The position numbers and the translations under genes were made by a program. Below are positions 17,767 through 26,796 of a DNA stretch of 64,000 nt, in pieces; the first letter of the stretch is position 1, and every line of letters begins with the position of its first letter. A model generated the notes under the pieces. That model searched no databases. It had not been told where the DNA came from and saw only the letters and a program-made list of their open reading frames with translations. Where the stretch lies: positions 868,001 to 932,000 of the forward strand of contig NZ_JAIVLG010000001.1 in NCBI RefSeq assembly GCF_020524545.1, given 5' to 3'. This DNA comes from Microbacterium paraoxydans (lineage in GTDB: Bacteria > Actinomycetota > Actinomycetes > Actinomycetales > Microbacteriaceae).

Positions 17767-19671
17767 GTGACTTCCTCCCCTGACGACCGCACCGCCCAGG
17801 TGGACGATAGCGAAGCCCCGACGTCGAAGGCGTCGACGAGCAGCGCGTCGTCGTCCACGCAGGCTATGGAGGCGTCGGCGGATCCCGCAAAGCCTGCGCC
17901 GAAGAAGTCCGCGCCCAGGACGTCCGCGCCCAAGAAGCCGGTCGCCAAGAAGCCGGTCGCCAAGAAGCCGGTCGCCAAGAAGCCTGCGGCCAAGAAGCCC
18001 ACGACCGCGGGCTCTTCGGCGACGGCGTCGGCGAAGAGCAGCACAGCGAAGAAACCGGCTTCCACGAAGACCGCGACGAAGGCTCCCGCGAAGACTTCGG
18101 CGAAGGCGGCCACCGCGAAGGCTGCCGCCGAAAAGGCTGCCCCGACTGCCGAAGTCGTGGTCGAGCCGTTGCCGAAGGCGATGGACGAGCAGCCCACGAA
18201 GAAGACGAGTTCAGCGCGGACCGCAGCGGACGCGCGGAAAGCGGCGGCGAAGAACACCGCTTCGCGCGCTGCCGCAACGAAGTCCTCCGGGGCGACCGCT
18301 GCCTCCGACCGCACCGCGGCGGTGCGCGTCGCAGCGCCACGGGCGGCCGTCACCGGAGCGAAGGCCGCTGCGCCGAAGGCTGCGGGGAAGACGGCCGCGA
18401 CGAAGACCACAGCCGCGAAGACGGCGGCGGCGAAGACAGCGGCAGCCAAGTCCGCGGCGGCCAAGTCCACGGCCCGCGCGACGACCGCGAAGACGACTGC
18501 AGCCAGGACGACGGCCGCGAAGAAGTCGGCGGCGGCGAGGGCTGCCGCCACGAAGGCGAAGGCCGATGAGGTGAAGGCCGCAGAAGCCGAGTCCGATGCC
18601 GCGCTCGTGGTCGACGCCTCGCCGGTGACCGAGCCCGCTCCGGTGGCCGGAAGCGAATCCGCCCCTGACACAGAAGTCGAGTCCGCATCCGAGGCCGAAG
18701 TGGCCGAGACCGACGCGTCCGTCGCTGCGGCTCCGGCTGTGGACGACCACGAGGCGCCCGGAGTGGGCAGCGGTGACGACCTCGCGGAGCAGGCGCTCGA
18801 CGCCGAGGGCGAATCTGAGAACGAGGTGACGACGCGCGACGTCGTCGAGGCCGTCGCCGATTCCGATGACGCGCTGGCCGACGCCGCTGGCCGGACCGAC
18901 GCGACGTCTGCCGGGGAGGCCGTCAGCGTCCGCGGTCTCGTCAAGCAGTTCGGTGACAACCGTGCGGTCGGCGGGATCGACCTCTCGGTTCCTGCGGGAT
19001 CCTTCTACGGAGTCGTCGGCCCGAACGGCGCGGGCAAGACGACGACGCTCTCCATCGTCGCGGGCCTGCTGCGAGCCGATGAAGGAAACGTCACGATCTG
19101 CGGTGTCGACCAAGCCGCCCAGCCGCAGGCCGCGAAACGGCTCATGGGAGTGCTGCCCGACCGCTTGCGGACGTTCGATCGGCTCACGGGGCGCCAGCTG
19201 CTCTACTACTACGGCCTCCTTCGCGGGCTCTCGGCCGACGTGATCGAGAAGCGCGCGTCCGACCTCGCCCGCGCGTTCGACCTCGGTGACGCCCTCAGCC
19301 GGGTCGTCTCGGACTACTCGGCCGGAATGACCAAGAAGATCATGCTCGCGGGAGCCATGATCCACTCTCCGCGGGTCCTGGTGCTGGATGAGCCGTTCGA
19401 GTCGGTCGACCCGGTCTCCTCCGCGGTCATCCTCGATATCCTGCGCGCCTATGTCTCACACGGCGGGACCGTGATCCTCTCCAGCCATGGGATGGATCTC
19501 GTCGAACGCGTCTGCTCACGGGTGGCCATCATCGTCGGCGGTGAAGTGCTCGCCGAGGGCACGATCGACGAGGTGCGTGCGGGCCAGACGCTCGAAGCAC
19601 GCTTCGTCGAGTTGGCCGGCTCCAGCGGTGAGGTGGAGGGACTCGAGTGGCTGCACACGTTCTCCGACTGA
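17767..19671 (+). CDS. ABC transporter ATPase with long histone-like Lys/Ala N-terminal extension
   Basis: A 634-residue protein, about 380 longer than a typical ABC-2 exporter ATPase. Residues 40-275 are Lys/Ala/Pro/Thr-rich with AKKP and AAAK repeats, as in histone H1-like proteins. Residues 275-380 are acidic. The ATPase starts near 385: Walker [10 protein letters not shown] (418), signature YSAGMTKKI (517), Walker B VLVLDEP and switch SSHGMD. The Q-loop region reads [13 protein letters not shown]. The permease gene overlaps its 3' end by 25 bases, so the two form one exporter. No frameshift is needed for the fusion, and the only promoter-like hexamer found is before the extension. Role of the extension is unknown. 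Confidence 0.88.
   Translation: MTSSPDDRTAQVDDSEAPTSKASTSSASSSTQAMEASADPAKPAPKKSAPRTSAPKKPVAKKPVAKKPVAKKPAAKKPTTAGSSATASAKSSTAKKPASTKTATKAPAKTSAKAATAKAAAEKAAPTAEVVVEPLPKAMDEQPTKKTSSARTAADARKAAAKNTASRAAATKSSGATAASDRTAAVRVAAPRAAVTGAKAAAPKAAGKTAATKTTAAKTAAAKTAAAKSAAAKSTARATTAKTTAARTTAAKKSAAARAAATKAKADEVKAAEAESDAALVVDASPVTEPAPVAGSESAPDTEVESASEAEVAETDASVAAAPAVDDHEAPGVGSGDDLAEQALDAEGESENEVTTRDVVEAVADSDDALADAAGRTDATSAGEAVSVRGLVKQFGDNRAVGGIDLSVPAGSFYGVVGPNGAGKTTTLSIVAGLLRADEGNVTICGVDQAAQPQAAKRLMGVLPDRLRTFDRLTGRQLLYYYGLLRGLSADVIEKRASDLARAFDLGDALSRVVSDYSAGMTKKIMLAGAMIHSPRVLVLDEPFESVDPVSSAVILDILRAYVSHGGTVILSSHGMDLVERVCSRVAIIVGGEVLAEGTIDEVRAGQTLEARFVELAGSSGEVEGLEWLHTFSD
17932..18000 (+). repeat. 15-bp tandem repeat coding for KKPVA
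   Basis: Three exact copies of AAGAAGCCGGTCGCC at 17932-17976, then one variant copy and a partial copy. Exact copies suggest recent slippage-driven length change in the basic extension. Confidence 0.85.
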
Positions 19672-21212
19672 GGTTCGCGCTCCTTCTCGGATCGTTGCGC
19701 GGCGAACGTCGGCTTCGGACGCTCCTCGTGTTCGCGGCGGTCATCGCCGTCACGACCGTGGTGTGCATCGCCGTGTTCACCCTCTCCGGCGCGCCCGTTC
19801 CCGTGGCACGCGCGGTCACCGTGCTCGGCGGTGCCGCGTTGCTGCTGGGCTTCCTCGTCGGCCCGATCCTCGTCGGCGCGGTCGATCAGCTCGACCCGCG
19901 ACGCTTCGCCGTCTTCGGCGTCGACGAGCGCCGGATGCCCTGGGTGCTCACCCTCGCCTCGTTCGTGAGCGTGCCGAGTCTCGCGCTGGTCGCCGTCTTC
20001 ACGAGCGTCTGCATCGTCGCGGTCGGGGACGGCACGCCGTGGCCCCTCGCCGTGCTGATGACGATCGTCGGTGTCCTGACGGCCACGTTGACATCGCGGA
20101 TCGGCATGGCAATGAATGCTCTGCTGCTGCCGGAGCGTCGATCCCGTGAGCTCACTGCGTTGTTCGCTCTCGCCCTGCTCGTGATCGCGTTCCCGGTCGC
20201 CGTGTTCCTCGGCTCCTTGCGCTGGGACGGTCTCGTTCCGGATTCCCTGTCGACGCTGTCGGCCGTGCTCGGGTTCACCCCGTTCGCCGCGTCGCCTGCC
20301 TTCCTCTTCGCATCGGCGGCGGGTGAGACGGCGTCAGCCTGGGGCAGCGGCGTCATCGCCCTTCTCACGCTCGGTCTTCTCTGGGTGGCGTGGACCTGGT
20401 TGGTGAAGCGATTGCTCACGACCACCGAGCGGCCTGTCGCCTCGCGGGAGCGCACCGGACTCGGCTGGTTCGGCCTCCTGCCCTCCAACGCGTTCGGTGC
20501 CATCGCCTCGCGGAGTCTCGTGTACTGGCTCCGTGATCGCCGCTACATCATGAACATCATCGTGGTCCCGGTCGCCGGTGTGCTCACGGTGCTGCCGCTC
20601 ATCGTCGCCGGTGTGCCGATTGAGATCGCCGCGCTCGTACCGGTGCCAGTGATGGCGTTGTTCTTCGGATGGTTGCCGCACAACGACGTCGCCTACGACT
20701 CGACCGCGCTGTGGACCCATGTCGCGAGCGGTGTGCGCGGGCTTCCTGATCGTCTCGGGCGGGTGGTTCCCGTGCTTCTCGTCGCGATTCCGGTCCTCGC
20801 CATCGCGGTGCCGCTCTCGTTGCTGCTGATCGGCAACTGGAGTCTGCTCCTGCCGCTCGTCGGCCTCGCCGCGAGCCTGCTCTTCTCGGCGCTGGGCATC
20901 TCGAGCATCGTCTCTGTGGTCGCGCCGTACGCGGTCTCCCGCCCCGGTGACAGTCCGTTCCAGCAACCGCAGCGGCCGACGTCGCGTGGTGCCTATGGGC
21001 CGGCCGCGGCGTTCCTGGGAGGGATCGTGCTCAGCGTTCCGACGATCTGGCTCTTCGCAGCCACGATCGTCGAGGGCTCGGCGTATGCGCCGGCGACGTT
21101 CTGGGTCGGCCTTCTCGTCGGCCTCGTCGTCCTCGTCGCGGGTGCGGTCATCGGCGGCCGCATCTTCGAGCGCAGCGGCGAGAGGTTGATGGAGTTCGTC
21201 GAGACCGCGTGA
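19647..21212 (+). CDS. ABC exporter membrane subunit
   Basis: A 521-residue integral membrane protein with roughly ten to twelve hydrophobic segments spread over its length, for example TLLVFAAVIAVTTVVCIAVF near residue 25 and ALFALALLVIAFPVAVFLG near 175. A hydrophilic loop near residue 250 precedes RSLVYWLRDRRYIMNIIVVP, which resembles the middle of other ABC-2-like permeases. The GTG start lies inside the end of the ATPase gene with GGAGGG a few bases before it, so the subunits are co-translated. Substrate is unknown. Confidence 0.8.
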   Translation: MAAHVLRLRFALLLGSLRGERRLRTLLVFAAVIAVTTVVCIAVFTLSGAPVPVARAVTVLGGAALLLGFLVGPILVGAVDQLDPRRFAVFGVDERRMPWVLTLASFVSVPSLALVAVFTSVCIVAVGDGTPWPLAVLMTIVGVLTATLTSRIGMAMNALLLPERRSRELTALFALALLVIAFPVAVFLGSLRWDGLVPDSLSTLSAVLGFTPFAASPAFLFASAAGETASAWGSGVIALLTLGLLWVAWTWLVKRLLTTTERPVASRERTGLGWFGLLPSNAFGAIASRSLVYWLRDRRYIMNIIVVPVAGVLTVLPLIVAGVPIEIAALVPVPVMALFFGWLPHNDVAYDSTALWTHVASGVRGLPDRLGRVVPVLLVAIPVLAIAVPLSLLLIGNWSLLLPLVGLAASLLFSALGISSIVSVVAPYAVSRPGDSPFQQPQRPTSRGAYGPAAAFLGGIVLSVPTIWLFAATIVEGSAYAPATFWVGLLVGLVVLVAGAVIGGRIFERSGERLMEFVETA

Positions 21213-21240
21213 CAGCCGCCCGCACGCGGCTCGACGCCGC

Positions 21241-21246
21241 TAGACT
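21241..21246 (+). promoter_or_regulatory. -10 hexamer of the DUF3039 gene
   Basis: TAGACT, exactly six bases before the ATG at 21253, in a 40-base gap after the permease gene. Confidence 0.5.
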
Positions 21247-21252
21247 CACGGG

Positions 21253-21519
21253 ATGAGTACTCCGCTGGACAGCCCCGATCAGGGCGGCGTGGCAACGCTT
21301 GATCGCGAACTGGAAGAGCTCCTCCGTGAGGAGAATCTCGAACCGGGCGACCATGAGCGCTTCTCGCATTATGTGAAGAAGGACAAGATCCTCGAGTCTG
21401 CGATCACCGGCAAGCCGGTGCGCGCGCTGTGCGGCAAGAAGTGGACGCCGGGCCGTGACCCGGAGAAGTTCCCGATCTGCCCCACGTGCAAGGAGATCTA
21501 CGAATCGATGGTCGGCTGA
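21253..21519 (+). CDS. DUF3039 protein
   Basis: An 88-residue actinobacterial protein of unknown function. The conserved part is HYVKKDKILESAITGKPVRA followed by CGKKWTPGRDPEKFP and CPTCKEIYESM; the single Cys plus CPTC pattern could bind zinc. The N-terminal 25 residues are acidic and variable. It is a single-gene unit with a leaderless promoter and runs convergently into pncB with a two-base gap. No experimental role is known to me. Confidence 0.88.
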   Translation: MSTPLDSPDQGGVATLDRELEELLREENLEPGDHERFSHYVKKDKILESAITGKPVRALCGKKWTPGRDPEKFPICPTCKEIYESMVG

Positions 21520-21521
21520 CC

Positions 21522-22847
21522 TCAGTCGGCTTCGACGTACACGGTGGGGATCGCCGGGTCGGACTTGCTGAGTGCGAGTGCGCGCACCGGAAGCTCCTCA
21601 CGCACCCGAAGGTGGTGCTTCCGCGCGGACGCTGTTCCTTCCACGCCCTCGTATGCGGTGTCGATGTCGCCCGCCTCGACGAATGTCACCTGCAGGGGGC
21701 GTCCGTCAGGATGCTCCGACGGCGTGTCCAGCTCCTCGAACCCTTCCGACACGACGACCGTCTCGGCGGTCGCGACGCCGTCGACAAGCGTCCGGAAAGC
21801 CGCCTTGCGTCCGCCGTGCGATGACTTGTCCGCAGATGCCTTCGCGACGGCGATCCACGCCCCGGCCGCATCCTGCCGTGCAACGAGCTTGTAGACCATG
21901 CTCGCGGTCGGATAGCCGGATCCCGTGACGACCGACGTTCCCACCCCGTAGGCGTCGACGGGCGATGCGGCGAGTGCCGCGATCGCATACTCGTCGAGGT
22001 CGCTGGTGACGGTGATCCGCGTGGAAGTCGCCCCGAGCTCGTCGAGCTGCGCCCGCACGTCACCGGCGACGATCGGGAGATCTCCGGAGTCGATGCGCAC
22101 GCCGCCCAGTTCGGTGCCGGCGACGCGGATGGCGGTGTCGACCCCGGTCCGGATGTCGTAGGTGTCGACGAGCAGCGTCGTGCCGACGCCCATGCTGTCG
22201 ACCTGCGCGCGGAACGCCTCTTCCTCGGTGTCGTGCAGGAGCGTCCACGAGTGCGCGGCGGTGCCCATCGTCGGGATACCCCAGCTCCGACCCGCCTCGA
22301 GGTTGCTGGTGGCGCTGAACCCTGCGATGTACGCGGCGCGTGCGGCGGCGACCGCGGAACGTTCGGCAGCCCGGCGCGATCCCATCTCCGCCAGCGGGCG
22401 CTCGCCCGCTGCGATGCTCATCCGTGATGCGGCGGTGGCGACGGCGGAGTCGTGGTTGAGCACGCTCAGGGCGAGTGTCTCCAGCACCACGGCATCCGCG
22501 AACGTTCCCTCGACGGTGAGGACGGGTGAGCCCGGGAAGTAGAGTTCGCCCTCTCGGTAGCCTCGGATCGTGCCCGTGAAGCGGTACTCCGCAAGGTGCT
22601 TCAGAGACGTCGCGTCGACCACCTGCTCGTCGCGGAGGAACCGCAGTTCGTCATCGCCGAAGCGGAACCCGCGCAGCAGTTCGAGGAATCGCCCGGTGCC
22701 CGCGACCACACCGAAACGGCGGCCACCGGAGAGCCGGCGCGAGAACAGCTCGAAGACGCTCGGCCGGAACGCCGTTCCATCGCGGAGCGATGCAGCGAGC
22801 ATCGTCAGCTCGTAGCGGTCGGTGAGCAGCGCCGTCGACGAGGTCAT
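21522..22847 (-). CDS. pncB: Nicotinate phosphoribosyltransferase
   Basis: A 441-residue enzyme that joins nicotinate to PRPP with ATP for NAD salvage. The N-terminus [19 protein letters not shown] and the segment [19 protein letters not shown] are family marks. The substrate region includes [21 protein letters not shown] with the active-site His, then [10 protein letters not shown] and RIDSGDL. The phosphate-binding loop is GVGTSVVTG near residue 312. Length fits the bacterial PncB2/NAPRTase branch. The ATG lies six bases after a TAAGCT hexamer on this strand. Confidence 0.93.
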   Translation of the reverse strand: MTSSTALLTDRYELTMLAASLRDGTAFRPSVFELFSRRLSGGRRFGVVAGTGRFLELLRGFRFGDDELRFLRDEQVVDATSLKHLAEYRFTGTIRGYREGELYFPGSPVLTVEGTFADAVVLETLALSVLNHDSAVATAASRMSIAAGERPLAEMGSRRAAERSAVAAARAAYIAGFSATSNLEAGRSWGIPTMGTAAHSWTLLHDTEEEAFRAQVDSMGVGTTLLVDTYDIRTGVDTAIRVAGTELGGVRIDSGDLPIVAGDVRAQLDELGATSTRITVTSDLDEYAIAALAASPVDAYGVGTSVVTGSGYPTASMVYKLVARQDAAGAWIAVAKASADKSSHGGRKAAFRTLVDGVATAETVVVSEGFEELDTPSEHPDGRPLQVTFVEAGDIDTAYEGVEGTASARKHHLRVREELPVRALALSKSDPAIPTVYVEAD

Positions 22848-22853
22848 GCGCTC

Positions 22854-22859
22854 AGCTTA
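22854..22859 (-). promoter_or_regulatory. -10 hexamer of pncB
   Basis: TAAGCT on the minus strand, exactly six bases before the pncB ATG. Confidence 0.5.
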
Positions 22860-22896
22860 CTGAGCGCGCTGATGCACACGGAGCCGCGCACGCGGG

Positions 22897-22902
22897 TAGG
22901 CT
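22897..22902 (+). promoter_or_regulatory. -10 hexamer of murI
   Basis: TAGGCT, eight bases before the murI ATG; a transcript with zero to two leader bases is expected. Confidence 0.45.
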
Positions 22903-22910
22903 GGGGAGTC

Positions 22911-23741
22911 ATGAACGACGCGCCCATCGGGATCTTCGACTCCGGTGTCGGCGGGCTCACGGTGGCGCGCGCCATCCGCGCCCAGCTGCCCCGCGAGTCG
23001 TTCGTCTACATCGGCGACACCGCCCATTCTCCCTACGGGCCCAAGCCCATCGCGGATGTACGTCGGTATTCGCTCGAGGTGCTGGACACGCTCGTCGAGC
23101 AGGGCGTGAAGATGCTCGTGATCGCGTGCAACACCGCTTCGGCGGCCATGCTCCGCGACGCGCGCGAGCGCTACGACATCCCGGTGGTCGAAGTGATCGG
23201 TCCCGCGGTCCGCCGCGCCGTGTCCACGACGAGGAACGGGCGGGTCGGCGTGATCGGCACGGTGGGCACGATCGGATCGCGGGCGTACCAGGACATGCTC
23301 GAGGTGAACGAGCGGCTGCAGGTCTTCACCGCCGCGTGCCCGCGTTTCGTCGAGTTCGTGGAGGCGGGGATCACCGGCACTCCCGAAGTGCTCTCCGTCG
23401 CCGAGGAGTATCTCGCCCCGCTCCGTGAGGCCGACGTCGACACCCTGGTCCTCGGCTGCACGCACTATCCGTTCCTGCGCGGTGCGATCAGCTACGTGAT
23501 GGGGGAAGGCGTGACGCTCGTCTCCAGCGACGACGAGACCGCCGGCGACGTCTACCGTCAGCTGGTGCGAGGAGATCTCCTCGCGTCGCCCGATGCCGCG
23601 GCGACCTACGTCTACGAGGCCACCGGTGACTCGGCTGATGACTTCACGGCGCTGGCCAACCGCCTGATGGGCCGGGAGGTCCGCGACGTGCAGCTCGTGC
23701 AGACCGGCGTGATCACCCTTCCCGAGCACACCTTCGAGTAA
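22911..23741 (+). CDS. murI: Glutamate racemase
   Basis: A 276-residue cofactor-independent racemase that supplies D-glutamate for peptidoglycan. The first catalytic Cys is in ACNTASAA near residue 73 and the second in LGCTHYPFL near 184. The N-terminus [17 protein letters not shown] and [10 protein letters not shown] are family motifs. It heads a murI-rph-rdgB run, an arrangement common in actinobacteria. The longer open frame upstream overlaps pncB antisense and is not coding. The promoter hexamer supports the chosen ATG. Confidence 0.95.
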   Translation: MNDAPIGIFDSGVGGLTVARAIRAQLPRESFVYIGDTAHSPYGPKPIADVRRYSLEVLDTLVEQGVKMLVIACNTASAAMLRDARERYDIPVVEVIGPAVRRAVSTTRNGRVGVIGTVGTIGSRAYQDMLEVNERLQVFTAACPRFVEFVEAGITGTPEVLSVAEEYLAPLREADVDTLVLGCTHYPFLRGAISYVMGEGVTLVSSDDETAGDVYRQLVRGDLLASPDAAATYVYEATGDSADDFTALANRLMGREVRDVQLVQTGVITLPEHTFE

Positions 23742-23794
23742 CCCCGTGTCGAGTCGTCCCGACTCGCCGCATCACCCTGACCCGAGAGAAGCAC

Positions 23795-24532
23795 ATGACC
23801 GACATCGTCCGCGTCGACGGCCGTTCCACCGATCAGCTGCGCGAGATCACCATCGAGCGAGGCTGGAGCACGCAGGCCGAGGGGTCCGCCCTGATCAGTT
23901 TCGGCGGCACGAAGGTGCTGTGCACCGCATCGTTCACCAACGGCGTGCCGCGCTGGCTGACCGGCAAGGGCAAGGGATGGGTGACAGCCGAGTACGCCAT
24001 GCTCCCTCGCGCCACCAACAGCCGCAACGACCGCGAGAGCGTGAAGGGGCGTATCGGCGGACGCACGCACGAGATCTCCCGGCTCATCGGTCGCGCTCTT
24101 CGTGCCGTCGTCGACACCAAGGCTCTCGGTGAGAACACGATCGTCATCGACTGCGACGTGCTGCAGGCGGACGGCGGTACACGGACGGCGGCCATCACCG
24201 GCGCGTACGTCGCGCTGGCCGACGCGATCGAATGGGGCAGGGACAAGAAGTTCATCGGCAAGAACTCGACGCCGCTGCTCGACTCCGTGGCAGCGGTGTC
24301 GGTCGGGATCGTCGACGGCGAGCCCATGCTCGACCTGGCATACGTCGAGGATGTGCGCGCCGAGACCGACATGAACGTCGTCGTCACGGGCCGCGGACTG
24401 TTCGTCGAGGTCCAGGGCACAGCCGAGGGGGCGCCGTTCGACAAGCGCGAACTGGATGCGCTGCTCGAGCTCGGAATATCCGGATGCGAAGAGCTGAAGG
24501 GCAAGCAGCTCGCCGCGTTGACAGGAGAGTGA
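23795..24532 (+). CDS. rph: Ribonuclease PH
   Basis: A 245-residue phosphorolytic exoribonuclease that trims tRNA 3' ends. The N-terminus has the RNA-binding pattern [12 protein letters not shown], the middle [21 protein letters not shown] carries the basic catalytic patch, and [20 protein letters not shown] holds the phosphate-binding and catalytic acidic residues. The length is normal for the family. A GAGAGAAG Shine-Dalgarno-like sequence lies just upstream in the 53-base gap after murI. It overlaps or abuts rdgB through TGATG. Confidence 0.95.
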   Translation: MTDIVRVDGRSTDQLREITIERGWSTQAEGSALISFGGTKVLCTASFTNGVPRWLTGKGKGWVTAEYAMLPRATNSRNDRESVKGRIGGRTHEISRLIGRALRAVVDTKALGENTIVIDCDVLQADGGTRTAAITGAYVALADAIEWGRDKKFIGKNSTPLLDSVAAVSVGIVDGEPMLDLAYVEDVRAETDMNVVVTGRGLFVEVQGTAEGAPFDKRELDALLELGISGCEELKGKQLAALTGE

Positions 24533-24534
24533 TG

Positions 24535-25128
24535 ATGAAGGTCGTGCTCGCGACGCACAATCCGCACAAGGTCGCGGAGTTCCAGCAGATCGTGGCGCAG
24601 GCGCGACCCGACCTCGAGGTCGTCGGCTACGACGGCCCTGAGCCGGTCGAGGACGGCGTGACGTTCGCCGAGAACGCCCTGATCAAGGCTCGGGCGGCCG
24701 CGACGCACACGGGGCTCCCCGCCCTGGCCGACGACTCCGGTATCTGTGTCGACGTGCTCGGCGGTGCGCCCGGAGTCTTCTCCGCATATTGGGCAGGGCA
24801 GAAGAAGGATGCCGGGGCGAATCTCGCGCTCCTGCTCGACCAGCTGCGCGATATCGCCGACCCGCATCGGAGTGCGCACTTCACCTCGACCATCGCACTG
24901 GTCCTGCCCGACGGCCGCGAGCAGGTCGTCGAAGGCCGGTGGCCGGGTCGCCTGGCGCACAAGCCTTCCGGTGGCGGGGGATTCGGCTACGACCCGATCT
25001 TCATCCCGGACGGTCAGCCCCACGGCGAGGAGCGCACGGTGGGAGATTTCACGGCGGAGGAGAAGCAGTCGCAGTCGCATCGTGCACGTGCGTTCGCGGA
25101 ACTGGCGCCGGTGCTCGCCGCGCTCTGA
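24535..25128 (+). CDS. rdgB: Non-canonical purine NTP pyrophosphatase (RdgB/HAM1)
   Basis: A 197-residue enzyme that hydrolyses dITP, XTP and related damaged purine nucleotides before they enter DNA or RNA. Motifs are VLATHNPHKVAEF at the N-terminus, FAENALIKARAAA, LADDSGICVDVLGGAPGVFSA in the active site, and GGGGFGYDPIFIPDG followed by SHRARAF. AGGAG at 24523-24527 favours the second of two adjacent ATG codons; the first (24532) overlaps the rph stop. It is the last gene of the murI-rph-rdgB run. Confidence 0.93.
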   Translation: MKVVLATHNPHKVAEFQQIVAQARPDLEVVGYDGPEPVEDGVTFAENALIKARAAATHTGLPALADDSGICVDVLGGAPGVFSAYWAGQKKDAGANLALLLDQLRDIADPHRSAHFTSTIALVLPDGREQVVEGRWPGRLAHKPSGGGGFGYDPIFIPDGQPHGEERTVGDFTAEEKQSQSHRARAFAELAPVLAAL

Positions 25129-25142
25129 GTTCGACGGATAGC

Positions 25143-25183
25143 AACCACTACGATTGACGTACTCCTTTTGTAGTGGTTATTGT
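25143..25183 (+). promoter_or_regulatory. Promoter with spanning inverted repeat, upstream of the reductase-like gene
   Basis: TTGACG (25154-25159), an 18-base spacer and TATTGT (25178-25183) sit exactly six bases before the ATG at 25190. The arms AACCACTAC (25143-25151) and GTAGTGGTT (25170-25178) form a perfect nine-base inverted repeat that flanks the -35 and touches the -10, the placement of a repressor operator. Confidence 0.55.
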
Positions 25184-25189
25184 GAAGGC

Positions 25190-25768
25190 ATGCGTGCACT
25201 GACCTACTACATCGGCGTGTCCCTCGACGGCTTCATCGCGGGCCCTGCGGACGAGGTCGGCTTCTATCCCGTCACCGAGGCGTTCGCCGAGTCGCTCGGC
25301 ACGGAGTTCGCTGATCTGCAACCGACCTTCGCCCGCGCGGGGCGCGGAGGCGCCGATGCTCCCGTGACACGGTTCGACACGGTCGTCATGGGGCGCCGGA
25401 CCTATGAGCCGGCGTTGCAGGTGGGTGTGACCGACCCGTACGCGCATCTGCGCACCATCGTGTTCAGCCGAACACTCGCCGATCCCGCAGATCCGAACGT
25501 CGAGGTCGTGCGCTCCGACCCGCTCGCTCGCGTGCGGCAGCTGAAGGCCGAGGAGGGGCTGGGGATCTATCTCGCCGGAGGCGCTGCGCTCGCCGGAGCG
25601 CTGATCGACGAGATCGACCGCCTCATCGTCAAGAAGTATCCGGTGATCGCGGGAGACGGGATCCCGATGGCCCGATTCGCGTTCGCGCCAAAGTCGTTCG
25701 ATCTGGAGGGAGTGCAGAGCTTCGACAACGGCTGTGCGGTCCTGACGTACTCCCGAACGGATCGGTGA
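25190..25768 (+). CDS. Dihydrofolate reductase-like (RibD C-terminal fold) protein
   Basis: A 192-residue protein of the DHFR/RibD-C reductase superfamily, usually NADPH-binding. The N-terminus YYIGVSLDGFIAGPADEVGF is typical of the stand-alone YwjB/YyaP-like group, the middle has DTVVMGRRTYEP, and the nucleotide site is GLGIYLAGGAALAGALID. Substrates of this group are mostly unknown. The gene stands alone with a well-formed leaderless promoter and a dyad over it, which suggests control by its own, non-adjacent repressor. A longer start upstream would overlap the -35 and is unlikely. Confidence 0.8.
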   Translation: MRALTYYIGVSLDGFIAGPADEVGFYPVTEAFAESLGTEFADLQPTFARAGRGGADAPVTRFDTVVMGRRTYEPALQVGVTDPYAHLRTIVFSRTLADPADPNVEVVRSDPLARVRQLKAEEGLGIYLAGGAALAGALIDEIDRLIVKKYPVIAGDGIPMARFAFAPKSFDLEGVQSFDNGCAVLTYSRTDR

Positions 25769-25841
25769 GCCGCCGATGAGAGTGGTTCTCGTTACCTTTC
25801 CCGACTAGGGAGAACATGCCTTCCGACCGTGATTCCCGGTC

Positions 25842-25847
25842 TAGCCT
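25842..25847 (+). promoter_or_regulatory. -10 hexamer of the CDF transporter gene
   Basis: TAGCCT, exactly six bases before the ATG at 25854. Confidence 0.5.
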
Positions 25848-25853
25848 GGGGGC

Positions 25854-26774
25854 ATGCACGATCACGCACCCGCGGCCGGCGGCATCCGCTCGGCCGGCAG
25901 CCGACGCCTCCTGGCGATCTCGCTGACGCTCACGGCGAGTGTGATGGTCGTGCAGGTCGTCGGTGCGATCCTGACCGGTTCGCTCGCCCTCCTCGCCGAC
26001 GCCGCCCACATGTTCACGGATGCCTCCGCGCTCGTGATCGCGCTCATCGCGGCGACCGTGGCGGCGCGACCTGCCGATGATCGGCGGACCTTCGGGTATC
26101 AGCGCGCCGAGGTGTTCGGTGCGCTGATCAATGCGGTGATCCTGATCGCTCTGGCCACGTGGGTGGCGATCGAGGGAATCGGCCGCCTGCTGAATCCTGG
26201 GGAGGTCGAGGTCGCCGGCGGACTCATGCTCGTGGTCGCCGTCGTCGGTCTGATGGCGAATGCCGCCTCGATGTGGTTGCTCAGCCGCGCGCAGCGCACG
26301 AGCATCAACGTGCGCGGCGCCTATCTCGAGGTGATGGGGGATCTGATCGGTTCTGCAGCCGTCATCGTCGCCGCCGTCGTCATCCTCCTGACCGGCTGGA
26401 TGCCGGCGGACGCGATCGCGTCGCTGTTCATCGCGGCGATGATCATCCCACGGGCGATCGCACTCCTGCGCGAGGTGTTCTCGGTCCTCGCCGAATCGGC
26501 ACCGAAGGGAACGGCCGTCAGCGATATCCGTTCCCACCTGCTGGGCTACGACGGCGTGGTCGGCGTGCACGACGTGCACGTGTGGCAGCTGACGAGAGGC
26601 GCGCCGGTGTTCACTGCACACGTCAGCGTCGAGCCGCAGCTGTTCGCCGACGGGAGGTCGACGCGGCTCCTCTCGGACATGCAGGCGTGCCTGGCCGATC
26701 ACTTCGACGTCGAGCACTCGACGTTCCAGATCGAGCCGGCTGAGCAGTCGGACTGCGAGCCTCGCCACGCCTGA
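25854..26774 (+). CDS. Cation diffusion facilitator metal exporter
   Basis: A 306-residue antiporter that exports divalent metal such as Zn against protons. Six membrane segments lie between about residues 18 and 205. The metal site has HMFTDASALVIALIA in TM2 (His and Asp) and VMGDLIGSAAVIVAA in TM5, with His-for-Glu position occupied by Glu-Val-Met-Gly-Asp pattern. The N-terminal MHDHAP provides extra His residues. The cytoplasmic C-terminal domain has HDVHVWQLTRGAPVFTAHV, standard for the CzcD/ZitB branch. It is monocistronic with a leaderless promoter. Confidence 0.9.
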   Translation: MHDHAPAAGGIRSAGSRRLLAISLTLTASVMVVQVVGAILTGSLALLADAAHMFTDASALVIALIAATVAARPADDRRTFGYQRAEVFGALINAVILIALATWVAIEGIGRLLNPGEVEVAGGLMLVVAVVGLMANAASMWLLSRAQRTSINVRGAYLEVMGDLIGSAAVIVAAVVILLTGWMPADAIASLFIAAMIIPRAIALLREVFSVLAESAPKGTAVSDIRSHLLGYDGVVGVHDVHVWQLTRGAPVFTAHVSVEPQLFADGRSTRLLSDMQACLADHFDVEHSTFQIEPAEQSDCEPRHA

Positions 26775-26796
26775 GCGCTCCTGGTGCGGGCGAGGG

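Noticed and set aside
17932..18000. Short tandem repeat as a CRISPR-like array
   Set aside because: Units are contiguous, 15 bases long, in frame and have no spacers; no cas genes are present.
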